NCBI RefSeq assembly: GCF_018687715.1
Contig: NC_056760.1
Coordinates: 36,408,001 to 36,472,000 of the forward strand
Origin: Carya illinoinensis
Lineage: Eukaryota; Streptophyta; Magnoliopsida; Fagales; Juglandaceae
Direction: 5' to 3'
DNA length: 64,000 nucleotides
Shown: piece after piece, positions 44,135 to 53,831 of the stretch
How the letters are laid out: each line of letters starts with the position of its first letter
Numbering within the stretch: position 1 is the stretch's first letter
The notes under the pieces: generated by a model
The model's database searches: none
The model's input: the letters and a program-made list of their open reading frames with translations, nothing else
Told to the model about the DNA's origin: nothing
Translations under genes and position numbers: made by a program

Positions 44135-45976
44135 ATGGCAGCCTCCTCCCTTTCCATTTCCAATATGTCAATAGTAGCATGGGCAATCTGGATCTTTTTA
44201 TGCGGAAAGTGTTTGGATAATGCACTTCATCATCTTGTTAATGTTGCTGCAGCATCTGGATCAATATCTAACCTTCAACTTGAACAAGCCAAGGCTTTGC
44301 AGGAGTCTGGGTGGTGGCCGTCCAGTAGTAGTAATTCAAGTGCTTGCGACTGGGATGGTATTACTTGCAATGATGGAGGAAGTGTCACAAACATCGATAG
44401 ATTTTATCAAAGTTTGAAAGGCCAGTTGAAACTCAACTTCTCTTTTTTTCCAAATTTAGTTAGTCTTGATCTTCATGGAAACAACCTTCATGGGCTTATC
44501 CCACTTGAGATAGGGATGCTGAAATATCTTACCTATTTATCCCTTTCAAAGAACATGCTCGTCGGTCCAATCCCTTCCACAATTAGTCATTTAACTAATT
44601 TGGAATATTTATATCTTGGTGAAAATAAAATCAATGGATCCATTCCCCTCGAAATAGGGATGCTGAAAAATTTGACCATTTTAGCCCTCTATTCAAACAT
44701 GCTCATCGGTCCAATCCCTTCCACAATTGGTCATTTAACTAATTTGAAATATTTATACCTTTATCAAAATAAAATCAATGGATCGATTCCTCTCGAAATA
44801 GGGATGCTGAAAATTCTGTCATCTTTATCCCTTTATTCGAACATGCTCGTCGGTCCAATCCCTTCTATAGTTGGTCATTTAACTAATTTGGAATCTTTCA
44901 ACCTTGGTTGGAATAAAATCAATGGATCCATTCCCCCCGAAATAGGGCTGCTGAAAAATCTGTTCTCTTTATCCATTTATTCAAACATGCTCGTCGGTCC
45001 AATCCCTTCCACAATTGGTCATTTAACTAATTTGAAATCTTTGATCCTTGGTAAAAATCAAATCAATGGATCCATTCCCTCCGAAATAGGGATGCTAAAA
45101 AATCTGACCTATTTATCCCTTTGTTCGAACATGCTCGTCGGTCCAATCCCTACCACTCTGAGCCATTTAACTATTTTGGAATATTTGGACATTGGTCTAA
45201 ATAAAATCAATGGATCCATTCCACCCGAAATAGGGATGCTGACAAATCTAACCACCTTAGACCTTCATTCGATCATGCTCATTGGTCCAATCCCTTCCAC
45301 AGTTGGTCATTTAACTAATTTGGAATATTTGGACCTTAGTCGGAATAAAATCAATGGATCAATTCCTCCCGAAATAGGGATGCTGAAAAATCTGACCAGT
45401 TTATCCCTTTCATCGAACATGCTCGTCGGTCCAATCCCTTCCACAATTGGTCATTTAACTAATTTGAAATCTTTCTACCTTGGTCAGAATAAAATCAATG
45501 GATCCATTCCTCTTGAAATAGGGATGCTGAAAAATCTGACCACTTTAAACCTTCATTCGAACATGCTCATTGGTCAAATCCCTTCCACAATTGGCAATTT
45601 AACTAATTTGAAATATTTGGACCTTAGTCGGAATAAAATAAGTGGATCAATTCCTCCCGAAATAGGGATGCTAAACGATTTGAACTCTTTATCCCTTGGT
45701 TCGAACATGCTCGTCGGTCCAATCCCAACCACTCTGGGTCATTTAACTAATTTGGAATCTTTGGACCTTAGTCGGAATAAAATCAATGGATCCATTCCTC
45801 CCGAAATAGGGATGCTAAATAATCTAACCTATGTTAACCTTTGCCATAACTTTATTAGTGGAGAAATATCTACGGCACATGGGATCATTGGCAATAGGGA
45901 TTTATGTGGTCAATTCAAGATGTTGAACCCAAGATTTCAAGTTTTGTGTAATTATATATTTACACATGGATTTTGA
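44135..45976 (+). CDS. LRR receptor-like kinase (MIK2-like): ectodomain, cut by Copia
   Basis: Start chosen at MAASSLSISNMS (44135) because a hydrophobic signal-peptide core (IVAWAIWIFLCG) follows; an ATG 13 codons upstream is in frame. An LRRNT cap (ACDWDGITCNDGG) is followed by about twenty 24-residue plant-type LRRs in a strict two-repeat alternation, GSIP(L/P)EIGMLKNLT and GPIPSTIGHLTNL. The N-glycosylation-like INGS recurs in nearly every unit. The native sequence ends at the C-terminal cap GNRDLCGQF. From 45921 the frame enters the Copia 5' LTR and stops at 45974-45976 after 18 foreign residues. As it stands it would make a secreted LRR-only protein without membrane span or kinase. Receptors of this group sense peptides at the plasma membrane. 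Confidence 0.88.
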   Translation: MAASSLSISNMSIVAWAIWIFLCGKCLDNALHHLVNVAAASGSISNLQLEQAKALQESGWWPSSSSNSSACDWDGITCNDGGSVTNIDRFYQSLKGQLKLNFSFFPNLVSLDLHGNNLHGLIPLEIGMLKYLTYLSLSKNMLVGPIPSTISHLTNLEYLYLGENKINGSIPLEIGMLKNLTILALYSNMLIGPIPSTIGHLTNLKYLYLYQNKINGSIPLEIGMLKILSSLSLYSNMLVGPIPSIVGHLTNLESFNLGWNKINGSIPPEIGLLKNLFSLSIYSNMLVGPIPSTIGHLTNLKSLILGKNQINGSIPSEIGMLKNLTYLSLCSNMLVGPIPTTLSHLTILEYLDIGLNKINGSIPPEIGMLTNLTTLDLHSIMLIGPIPSTVGHLTNLEYLDLSRNKINGSIPPEIGMLKNLTSLSLSSNMLVGPIPSTIGHLTNLKSFYLGQNKINGSIPLEIGMLKNLTTLNLHSNMLIGQIPSTIGNLTNLKYLDLSRNKISGSIPPEIGMLNDLNSLSLGSNMLVGPIPTTLGHLTNLESLDLSRNKINGSIPPEIGMLNNLTYVNLCHNFISGEISTAHGIIGNRDLCGQFKMLNPRFQVLCNYIFTHGF

Positions 45977-47328
45977 TGATAACAAATGAATTCAAAGAAT
46001 AAAGAAGTTTCAAGCTCAAGTTGTCTACACAATGGAGTCAAGCACATCAAGGAAACAAGCATGAGCAAGAAGGGAACAAGTTCACATTAAAATTATAGAG
46101 TAATGTTGTAAATCTCTTCAAAATTCGAAATTAGGATTAATGCTCAAAATTAATATTTTATCATAAAGCATTAAAATACATTTTCCACATGTGCATGAAT
46201 ATTTTTGAAAATTAAATTTGAAAATTGTGAAAGATGATTGATTGTCATCTTTTGCATGTGCATGCCTTGATTAAAGGGTTGAACTTTGAAAATATTAAAG
46301 ATGATTGATTGTCATCTTTTGCATGTGCATGCCTTGATTAAAGGGTTGAACTTTGAAAATATTAAAGATGATTGATTGTCATCTTTCACATGTGCATGTT
46401 TTATTTGAATATTTTCAAAAGTGATTGATACTTTTTTAGACTTATACAAAACGTAAAAGATTAGGTTTAAATTTTTTGAAAATGAAAGTATGCTCATTTT
46501 GTCATATGCCAAAAGTAAAAGATTAGGTTTGATTTTTTTGAAAAAGTGAATGATGTTGTCTTTGACAATTGAAAAAGAAGAACCTTTTATTTGAATTCTT
46601 TGAAAAAGTGAATGATATTGTTTTTGACAATTGAAAAAGAAGAACCTTTTATTTGAATTTTTTGAAAAAGTGAATGATGTTGTCTTTGACATGTGAATCT
46701 TTTTAAATTTGAATATGAAGTCTCATATGCCTATAAATAGATCATTTGAGAGCTTCACATTCACAACACCAAGAGCATACAACATTCATTCAAAGCTTTC
46801 ATTCTCTCTTCTCTAAACATTGAGCCTTAATCCTTGTTCATTTTGAGAGATATAGTTTGCGCTGTATTGTTCTTATTTCACTCGTTGAGGAGTGTTTTCT
46901 GATAACCTACCCACTATCAGCTTTTGTATCAGAAAAAGGGTGTGTATAACCCTTGTGTGTGTAGAAAGTATTCTACACGGGGAATAGTTGAATCACCACG
47001 TGTAAGGTGATTGCAAGTGTAGAAGGTGTTCTACACGGATCCTTTGTAGCGGTGTTGTTCAAAGGTGTAATAGGTTTCTATCTCCACCTGAAGGAGGTTG
47101 AATAGTGAATTTGGGAATCCTCAAGGGGTAGCTTGAGGCGAGGACGTAGGCAGTGGGGCCGAACCTCGTTAACATACTGAGTTTGCTTCTCTCTTACCCT
47201 TACTCTTTATATTTATTGTTATTTCATATTTTGTTTATATTTTATATTATATATTTGATTTATAATTGTTATTTTTTTTTAATACAACTCAATTCACCCC
47301 CCCTCTTGTGTTAGTCATCTGGGCAACA
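45921..47328 (+). repeat. 5' LTR of Copia element
   Basis: Contains a 67-bp tandem repeat (about 2.5 copies from 46231), a 62-bp tandem repeat (about 3 copies from 46540), a TATA box (TATAAATA, 46732-46739) and four consecutive hairpins at 46936-47036 downstream of the expected transcription start. Confidence 0.95.
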
Positions 47329-47330
47329 AT

Positions 47331-47342
47331 TGGTATCAGAGC
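47331..47342 (+). promoter_or_regulatory. Primer-binding site (initiator tRNA-Met type)
   Basis: TGGTATCAGAGC lies two bases after the 5' LTR and is complementary to the 3' end of initiator tRNA-Met. Confidence 0.9.
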
Positions 47343-47387
47343 TAAGAGCTCTATTATAAGATTAACTATCTTTTGAGTTAAGATCTT

Positions 47388-49022
47388 ATGGCTAACATTG
47401 CAGCTTCATTTGGTGAAGGTCAATCTAGTAGTCGGCCTCCACTCTTTTGTGGAGATAATTACTCATTCTGGAAAGTTAGAATGAGAATATTTCTTCAAGC
47501 TCAAGGTAGAGAAATATGGAAATGTATTGTAAATGGACCTTATATTCCAACAAAAGTGATTGGTGGAGTAAAGGTCAAAAAGGAAGAAGAAGAGTTTGAT
47601 CGTGAAGACGATAGACTTTATACTTTAAATTTAACTGCTATGAATTTATTATATAATGCTCTTAATGGAAATAAGTTTAATAGAATAATGAATTGCGCTA
47701 CGGCAAAGGAAATTTGGGATAACTTGGAAGTAACTTATGAAGGAACTTCGCAAGTCAAGGAATCAAAAATTTATATTCTTACTCATGAATATGAAATGTT
47801 TAAGATGAATGATGATGAATCTATTTCTAGTATGCACACTCGTTTTACTAACATCATAAACAGCTTGACAGCTCTTGGCAAAGTTTATTCCAAGGTGGAG
47901 ATAGTAAGAAAAATTCTCAACTCTTTACCAAAACGTTGGGAATCAAAAGTTACAGCGATTCTTGAAGCTAGAGACCTCAAGAAGCTCGAAGTCAATGAAC
48001 TCATCGGGTCACTTATCACCCATGAGTACACATTGAAAAGAGGAGAAGAAGAAGGAAAGCCAAAGAAGAACTTAGCACTTAAAGTTGTTCCTCATGAAAG
48101 TGAAAGTGATGAAGATGAGGAAAATGACGATAAAGATGAAGAAGTTGCGATGATAACAAGAAGAATTCAGAGGTTCTTGAAGAAAAATAGAACTCCTCCG
48201 AGGAAATCTTTCAAAAAGTTTTCCAAGAAAGATTCAGGTAAAAACGACACTTTAATTTGTTATAAATGCAATAAACCTGGTCATATCAAGCCAGATTGTC
48301 CTCTGCTAAAGAAAGATCGAAACAAGGGAAAGAAAGCAATGAAAGCTACATGGGATGATGATTCAAGTAGCTCAGATAGTGAAACAAGCAATGAAGAATC
48401 AGCAAATCTTTGTCTTATGGCTAAAGATGACATTGAGGTAACAAATCTTGATAATATTGAAAATCCTTCATATGAAGAATTGCAAAATGTTTTAGAAGAG
48501 ATTTATGAGGAATTTGAAAAATTGGGTATCAAGTATACTGCTTTGAAAAAGAAAAATTCTTCTTTAACAAACGAAATTGAAATTTTAAGAAAAGAAAGTA
48601 TCATTTTGAAATATGAAAATCTTGAATTGAATAAGAAGAAAACCGATTTAGAAAATATTGTTGAAAACTTTACGAATGGAAAAAGAAATTTTGAAAAACT
48701 TCTTGGTAGTCAAAGATGTGTTTTTGACAAGGCAGGTTTGGGATATATGCCAAAACAAAAATACAAACCTTATAAAAATTTCTTTGATAATCATTCTACC
48801 TCAAAGACTAATATTCAAAATTCTTTTCATAAAAATAATTTTGTCAAAAAAGGATATTATTATAATCATTCAAGTTTTTCATATATGTCACATGCTATTT
48901 GTAATTTTTGTAATAGAAATGGTCATAATTATCATACTTGTCCTATTAGAAGAAATCATACAATGACTATTAGGGCCATATGGGTACCTAAAAATCTTGT
49001 TTCTTCTAATACTAATAAATAA
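47388..49022 (+). CDS. Copia gag polyprotein
   Basis: 544 codons, open throughout. It begins MANIAASFGEGQ, 45 bases after the primer site. The N-terminal half is the UBN2/capsid-like region (FCGDNYSFWKVRMRIFLQAQ, then WDNLEVTYEGT and RKILNSLPKRW). A canonical CCHC knuckle, CYKCNKPGHIKPDC, is at residues 291-304. A second one near the C-terminus, CNFCNRNGHNYHTC, is at about 512-525. A Lys/Glu-rich coiled-coil region lies between. The protein packages the RNA genome in virus-like particles. Unlike the gag of the element at 26753, both zinc knuckles are intact. Confidence 0.93.
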   Translation: MANIAASFGEGQSSSRPPLFCGDNYSFWKVRMRIFLQAQGREIWKCIVNGPYIPTKVIGGVKVKKEEEEFDREDDRLYTLNLTAMNLLYNALNGNKFNRIMNCATAKEIWDNLEVTYEGTSQVKESKIYILTHEYEMFKMNDDESISSMHTRFTNIINSLTALGKVYSKVEIVRKILNSLPKRWESKVTAILEARDLKKLEVNELIGSLITHEYTLKRGEEEGKPKKNLALKVVPHESESDEDEENDDKDEEVAMITRRIQRFLKKNRTPPRKSFKKFSKKDSGKNDTLICYKCNKPGHIKPDCPLLKKDRNKGKKAMKATWDDDSSSSDSETSNEESANLCLMAKDDIEVTNLDNIENPSYEELQNVLEEIYEEFEKLGIKYTALKKKNSSLTNEIEILRKESIILKYENLELNKKKTDLENIVENFTNGKRNFEKLLGSQRCVFDKAGLGYMPKQKYKPYKNFFDNHSTSKTNIQNSFHKNNFVKKGYYYNHSSFSYMSHAICNFCNRNGHNYHTCPIRRNHTMTIRAIWVPKNLVSSNTNK

Positions 49023-49080
49023 AGGACCCAAAGAACTTGGGTACCAAGAAAAATCATTTTAATTGTTTTTATAGGTATGC

Positions 49081-52000
49081 ATGAAGTCATCCACAAGCAA
49101 AAATAAGTGGTTTTTAGATAGTGGATGTTCAAGACACATGACGGGAGACAAGACTAAGTTCTTTGATCTTAGATCTAAAGAAGAAGGACACGTGACATTT
49201 GGAGACAACTCGAAAGGGAAGATCGTGGGAATAGGTAAAATTGGTAATGAATCTTCTCTCATAATTGAAGATGTTCTACTTGTTGAAGGTTTAAAACATA
49301 ATCTTTTGAGCATAAGTCAATTATGTGATAAAAGATTTACAGTTACTTTTAAAATGGATAAATGCATTATTTTGAATGATCATAATTGTAATATTTGTTT
49401 TATTGCTTTTAGAAACAATAATGTTTATACAATTGATTTTGAAGAAATTACCTCACAAGATGCTATTTGCTTGTCAGCTCAAAATGAAACTAGTTGGTTA
49501 TGGCATAGAAGATTAGGTCATGCCAACATGGAACTTATTTCCAAACTTTCAAAAAATGATCTTGTGAGAGGTTTACCAAAAACATATTTTCTTAAAGACA
49601 AAATTTGTGATGCATGTCAATTTGGTAAACAAACAAAAACTTCTTTTAAAACTAAGAAACATATTTCCACTACTAGACCATTGCAACTGATACACATGGA
49701 TCTTTTTGGACCAAATAGAGTTGCAAGTCTAGGAGGAAAATATTATGCATTTGTTATTGTTGATGATTTCTCTAGATATACTTGGGTCATCTTTCTTGCT
49801 CATAAAGATGAGGCACATAATGCCTTTACCAAGTTATGCAAGAGAATTCAAAATGAAAAAGGCTATACTATTTCAAGTATCCGAAGTGATAGGGGAAAAG
49901 AGTTTGTTAATAAAAATATTGAAACATTTTGTGATGAAAACGGTTTTATTCATAATTTTTCTGCTCCTCGAACTCCTCAACAAAATGGGGTAGTAGAGAG
50001 GAAAAATAGATCTCTTCAAGAGATGGCAAGAACAATGCTCAATGAGAACAACTTGCCTAGTTATTTTTGGGCCGAAGCGGTAAGTACTGCATGTTATGTT
50101 ATAAATAGAGTTATGTTAAGGTCTAAATTAGATAAAACCCCCTATGAGCTTTGGAATGAGAAAAAGCCCAACATTGGTTACTTTCATGTATTTGGATGCA
50201 AATGTTTTATTTTGAATGACAGAGATAATTTAGGCAAGTTTGATGCAAAATCTGATGAAGGTATTTTTCTCGGGTATTCTACTAATAGTAAAGCTTATAG
50301 AGTATTCAACAAAAAGACTTTAACTGTACAAGAATCTATGCATGTAGTATTTGATGAATCTAATTCTCCACTCTCCAAGAAATCTATTGATGAAGAAACA
50401 GAAGGTATAAATAACACAGAAAGTCTCAATCTCAACAAAGAGAAAGCAATAGAGGAAGTTCAACATGGAGCCATCAGGAAAGATCATCAAAATTTAATAC
50501 AAGATGCAACCAAACAGTGGAAATTTGTGAAAGATCATCCAGTGGAACAAATTTTGGGAGAACCTTCACAAGGTGTAAGTACTCGATCATCTCTTAGAAA
50601 TATTTGTAATCATACTGCTTTTCTATCTCAAATTGAACCCAAAAATATTGATGACGCACTTCTTGATGAATCTTGGATTCTAGCTATGCAAGAAGAGTTG
50701 AATCAATTTGAAAGAAATGATGTTTGGACACTTGTTCCTAGATCCAAAAATTATACTATTATTGGAACAAAATGGGTTTTTAGAAACAAGAAAGATGAGT
50801 CTGGAGTCATTACTAGAAATAAGGCTCGACTTGTAGCCCAAGGTTTTAATCAAGAAGAAGGAATCGATTATGATGAGACATATGCACCTGTCGCAAGATT
50901 AGAAGCTATTCGAATGCTACTTGCATATGCTTGTTATAAAGATTTCAAACTTTTTCAAATGGATGTTAAAAGTGCTTTCTTAAATGGTTTTATAAATGAA
51001 GAGGTATATGTTGAGCAACCTCCAGGTTTTGAAAATCATATTTCCCCAAATCATGTTTTCAAACTCACAAAAGCACTATATGGACTTAAACAAGCTCCTA
51101 GAGCTTGGTACGAGAGACCCAGTGGTTTCTTAATTGAAAAAGGTTTTTCAAGAGGAAAAATCGACACAACTCTTTTCATTAAATATGAAAATGATGATAT
51201 TCTTTTGATTCAGATTTATGTTGATGATATAATATTCGGTGCTACTAATGAAAATATGTGTCAAGTTTTTGCTAAGACTATGCAGGAAGAATTTGAGATG
51301 AGCATGATGGGTGAACTTACATTCTTTCTCGGATTGCAAATTAAGCAAGCAAAAAGTGGGACATTCATCAATCAATCAAAATATATTAAGGAATTACTGA
51401 AGAAGTTTGGGATGGAAAATGCTAAGGAAATTGGAACACCAATGAGCCCATCAACTAAACTTGATAAAGATGAATCCGGTAAGCCAGTTGACTCGAAGAT
51501 ATATCGAGGTATGATTGGTAGCTTATTATATTTAACAGCCAGTAGACCAGATATTATGTTTAGTGTGTGCTTATGTGCACGTTTTCAATCATCTCCAAAA
51601 GAATCACATTTAATTGCAGTTAAGCGTATTCTTAGATATCTTAGTGGTACAATTAACCTAGGGTTATAGTACCCTAAGCACACATCTTTCGATCTAATCA
51701 GCTACACAGATGCAGATTATGCTGGCTGTAAAATAGATCGAAAAAGCACTAGTGGAGCATGCCATTTCTTAGGTCATGCATTAGTTTCCTGGTTTAGTAA
51801 AAAACAAAATTCTGTTGCACTATCTACTGCTGAGGCAGAATATGTTGCTGCGGGTAGTTGTTGTGCTCAAGTTCTCTACATGAAGCAACAACTTGAAGAT
51901 TTTAAACTCATGTATAATCACATTCCAATCAAATGTGATAATACAAGTGCTATAAATCTTTCAAAGAACCCAATACAACATTCTAGAACTAAGCATATTG

Positions 52001-52170
52001 AAATAAGGTATCATTTTCTTCGAGATCATGTGCAAAAAGGTGATATAATGTTAGAGTTCACAAACACACACGATCAGTTAGCAGATATTTTCACAAAACC
52101 TTTACCAAAAGATAGATTATGTATGATCAGAAGAGAAATAGGTATGATGCATGCTATGAATATCTCTTAA
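49081..52170 (+). pseudogene. Copia pol: protease, integrase, RT, RNase H, with one in-frame stop
   Basis: The frame differs from gag and opens just after a TTTTTATAG sequence. Protease: [13 protein letters not shown] near residue 10. Then a gag-pre-integrase HHCC zinc domain ([17 protein letters not shown]), a DDE integrase ([25 protein letters not shown]), and a reverse transcriptase from ARLVAQGF to YVDD (51217-51228, about residue 713). RNase H begins after 51670 (YTDADYAGC, STAEAEY) and ends at 52170. A single TAG at 51667-51669 separates RT from RNase H; the frame continues unchanged on both sides. All catalytic residues seen are in place. The lone stop may block activity unless it is read through. 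Confidence 0.93.
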
Positions 52171-52219
52171 AAGATAGACCAGAGTCAATAAAAATAGAGA
52201 TAGATTTTTTTTAATACTT

Positions 52220-52657
52220 TTACATAAATTTGAGATTCTTAGCCTCATGTTTGAGACGCTCATTCTCTTCATACAATATCATGTCATTCTTATTCATGGG
52301 AACCGGCAAGCGGAATGAAGAATCTAATAAAGATTTCAACTGTTTATTCTTCTGCCGAATGATTCCTTCCCTTGTGTGAGACTCTTGAACAATTTGTTGA
52401 AGTACAACAATTTGTTCTTTGAACTTTTCAACTTCGTGATTTTTGGCTTGTAGCCGCTGAGAAAAAGCCACAATAGAGGAAGAGTAGCGAGTCCCAAGAC
52501 TCACCAAGTCATAAATAGCATCAGAATCTGACTTATTAGTCAGATTATTATTTTCTTGCTGCAACATGGCACCAATGGTAGCTGCAGAAAGAACAGGAGG
52601 TTGAGATGCAGAATGCCTCATGGATGGATCAAGAGAAATGTTAGAAGAATGAGCCAT
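52220..52657 (-). CDS. Antisense coiled-coil ORF 1 inside Copia element (unknown function)
   Basis: The frame is open from 52792, but the Met at 52657 (MAHSSNISLD) is preferred because a TATAAAA box lies about 110 bases upstream on the same strand (52763-52769), leaving a normal leader. The product of about 145 residues has a disordered N-terminus followed by a helical, heptad-rich region (EVEKFKEQIVVLQQIVQE, then LYEENERLKHE). Its central block SDSDAIYDLVSLGTRYSSS parallels the block SEIIAESRMLRNQYAAS of its neighbour, so the two are paralogues. I recognise no family. It lies in the non-coding space where some sireviruses carry an envelope-like gene, but on the opposite strand. Confidence 0.6.
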   Translation of the reverse strand: MAHSSNISLDPSMRHSASQPPVLSAATIGAMLQQENNNLTNKSDSDAIYDLVSLGTRYSSSIVAFSQRLQAKNHEVEKFKEQIVVLQQIVQESHTREGIIRQKNKQLKSLLDSSFRLPVPMNKNDMILYEENERLKHEAKNLKFM

Positions 52658-52900
52658 TGAGAAAAGAATAGAAGGCTTAAAACGAGAATGCTGAAGGAAT
52701 GCAGATGAGTTATAGAGATGAGATGAAAACTTGATGCGGATTGGATGAACTTCAGGACTGATTTTATAGAGATAGCATAAAGAATAAGACAAACTATTTT
52801 CTCTTCAAATCTTATTTAGTCAAAAGAAATACAAGATATGCTGGACACACATTGTCAAAAGTTTTCTTACTAAGCCAGCGAGATTAACAGTAGATTGTCC

Positions 52901-53353
52901 CTATTTTTCTAGTAAACGATGAACCTCTGCTGTTATCTGCCGATGTTGACCTTGTATCTGAACCCTTTCTCGTTCCAGCTTCTCTATTCGTGGTTGCAGA
53001 TCATGAGCATACCAATCTGCAAATTTTTTCAACTCTTGGTTTTCTTGCTTTAGCCTTTTATTCTCACTATCCTTATTAGCAAGCTTTTGTCGTAACTCAG
53101 ATATTTGCATGTTAAGATGATCAATCTCACTCACCCTCGCCATTAACCTTCGAGACATGATCGTAACAGAGGCAGCATATTGATTACGGAGCATTCTTGA
53201 TTCTGCAATAATCTCAGAATCAGCCTTACTAGAAAAACGGTTCACTGCTCCTATCATGGTATTGACGGCCTCAGGAGAGAAGATTGATGATTGATGCGTC
53301 AAGGGTTCCTGATTCAAGTCTGGAACATTAGTGGAAGAGAATTGCTCAGCCAT
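52901..53353 (-). CDS. Antisense coiled-coil ORF 2 inside Copia element (unknown function)
   Basis: 150 codons from MAEQFSSTNV. A TATAAAAA box is about 80 bases upstream on the minus strand (53431-53438). The N-terminal 40 residues are polar. Then comes the block shared with ORF 1, a long predicted coiled coil (INMQ-like ISELRQKLANKDSENKRL and NQELKKF), and a basic/acidic helix (RIEKLERERVQIQGQHRQ). There is no signal peptide, membrane segment or zinc motif. The spacing to ORF 1 (about 240 bases, same strand) and the separate TATA boxes suggest two transcripts from a tandem duplication within the element. Confidence 0.62.
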   Translation of the reverse strand: MAEQFSSTNVPDLNQEPLTHQSSIFSPEAVNTMIGAVNRFSSKADSEIIAESRMLRNQYAASVTIMSRRLMARVSEIDHLNMQISELRQKLANKDSENKRLKQENQELKKFADWYAHDLQPRIEKLERERVQIQGQHRQITAEVHRLLEK

Positions 53354-53359
53354 TCTATC

Positions 53360-53831
53360 GTTGTGAAAAAACAGAACTCAGGTCAAGAAGTGATTATTTT
53401 TTTGGCATCCGATAGATGAAAATGATCATTTTTTTATAGAAACTCGGAGCCTTCAATCCCGTTTGTCAACAACATCAGGCGATTGTTTAAATCTTCAGCC
53501 GTATTAAATTCATAGAGTTAGGCCTTGAGGCTTTGCAACACTTGTCGGGTCACGGACGGCTCCATTTTTCAACTATCTACAGTGACTATTAAACGCATCG
53601 TTTTCTTCAGGTCCATTTACTTGTTGCGGATCCTTTTTAATGATGCCAAAAGGGGGAGAAGTGTTAGACTAGAACATTAACATCGTTTGAATTGCTAAAC
53701 TTATTATATATATTTGGAATTATATTTATAATTTTTCTTGAAAAACTAACGCACATTCTCAGGGGGAGCTTAAGTATTAATTCAGGTTTCAGGTTCTATC
53801 AAGTATTTGTCATCATCAAAAAGGGGGAGAT
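53360..53831 (+). other. Copia 3' non-coding region with repeated purine tracts
   Basis: AAAAGGGGGAGAAG at about 53648, AGGGGGAGCTT at about 53760 and AAAAAGGGGGAGAT at 53818-53831, directly before the 3' LTR. The last is the polypurine tract for plus-strand priming. The extra tracts are a sirevirus-like trait. Confidence 0.75.

Noticed and set aside
44500..45850. LRR super-repeats considered as an assembly artefact
   Set aside because: Each unit has its own substitutions and the frame is kept throughout, so a collapsed or duplicated assembly is unlikely, although unit number could still be wrong.
46312..46692. 126-codon minus-strand frame in the 5' LTR, repeated at 54223-54603
   Set aside because: It is Ser/Phe/Lys-rich and follows the 62-bp and 67-bp tandem repeats; both copies are LTR sequence and the periodic frame is a by-product.
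52658..52792. N-terminal extension of antisense ORF 1
   Set aside because: It would start upstream of the TATA-like box at 52763-52769 and is rich in Ser/His/Tyr with no match in the paralogous ORF 2.
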